Shown: positions 32,656 to 32,754 of the stretch, one piece after another
Layout of the letters: every line of letters begins with the position of its first letter
How positions within the stretch are numbered: position 1 is the stretch's first letter
NCBI GenBank assembly: GCA_001872285.1
Contig: MNXU01000036.1
Location: 1 to 32,754, forward strand
Direction of reading: 5' to 3'
DNA length: 32,754 nt
Source: Betaproteobacteria bacterium CG2_30_68_42
Lineage (GTDB): Bacteria > Pseudomonadota > Gammaproteobacteria > Burkholderiales > Rhodocyclaceae
Made by a program: the position numbers and the translations under genes
The notes under the pieces: model-generated
What the model saw: the letters and a program-made list of their open reading frames with translations, nothing else
What the model was told of the DNA's origin: nothing
Databases searched by the model: none

Positions 32656-32754
32656 CGCCCGGCGGATCGTCAGGCGCGCGCGGCCAGGCTCCCCGGCCGC
32701 GCTCCAAGCGCGATCCCGCCGGCGCCCTCGGAGGCTGCGCGCCGCGCCGCCGGC

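Noticed and set aside
32656-32754. Gene or structure in the last 99 bp
   Set aside because: GC-rich sequence without a convincing start, motif or hairpin; it may be the edge of another gene but nothing supports that.

Overview
The window is GC-rich bacterial chromosome. Gene content and order (folK-panC-panD, mfd, a complete isc operon preceded by suhB-trmJ-cysE) point to a betaproteobacterium. That assignment is made by recognising protein families by eye, not by a database search. No tRNA, rRNA, CRISPR array or intact transposase was seen.

Layout. (1) 1-6674, plus strand: end of an unidentified gene, then folK, panC, panD, mfd and aroG (folate, pantothenate, DNA repair, aromatic amino acids). 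(2) 6679-13500, minus strand: Fe-S assembly operon iscR, a second cysteine desulfurase, iscS, iscU, iscA, hscB, hscA, fdx, iscX. A near-consensus IscR box overlaps its promoter, and two repeat insertions lie between genes of the operon. (3) 13584-17310: cysE, trmJ, suhB and an MFS exporter. (4) 17359-24878: a signalling block with a PAS-GGDEF-EAL-receiver protein, a NarX/NarL-type kinase/regulator pair, and an overlapping pair of a receiver-HD-GYP phosphodiesterase and a hemerythrin-histidine kinase. (5) 25124-29266: haoA-haoB-cycA-cycB, the complete hydroxylamine-oxidation module known from ammonia-oxidising bacteria: octaheme hydroxylamine dehydrogenase with all eight heme motifs and the P460 cross-link tyrosine, its companion HaoB, tetraheme cytochrome c554 and tetraheme quinone-reducing cytochrome cM552. 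(6) 29401-31026: a PLP-dependent MocR/GntR regulator. (7) 31080-32370: a VapBC toxin-antitoxin pair, then gene debris (a dead HicA-type toxin, an antitoxin remnant and a degraded copy of the hemerythrin-kinase 3' end). (8) 32371-32655: a small membrane protein.

The most interesting part is the hao block. It lies in a GC-rich betaproteobacterial setting with no amo genes in the window. A PLP-dependent regulator follows it, and CTGGnACCA-like motifs occur both upstream of haoA and upstream of that regulator. The block hao-cyc-mocR-vapBC is bracketed by an intact and a degraded copy of the same ~97-bp kinase 3' end, which suggests insertion or recombination at this spot. Electrons from NH2OH oxidation would pass HaoA -> c554 -> cM552 -> quinone. 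The neighbouring diiron-hemerythrin kinase and c-di-GMP enzymes could tie this metabolism to oxygen or to attached growth; that link is inference.
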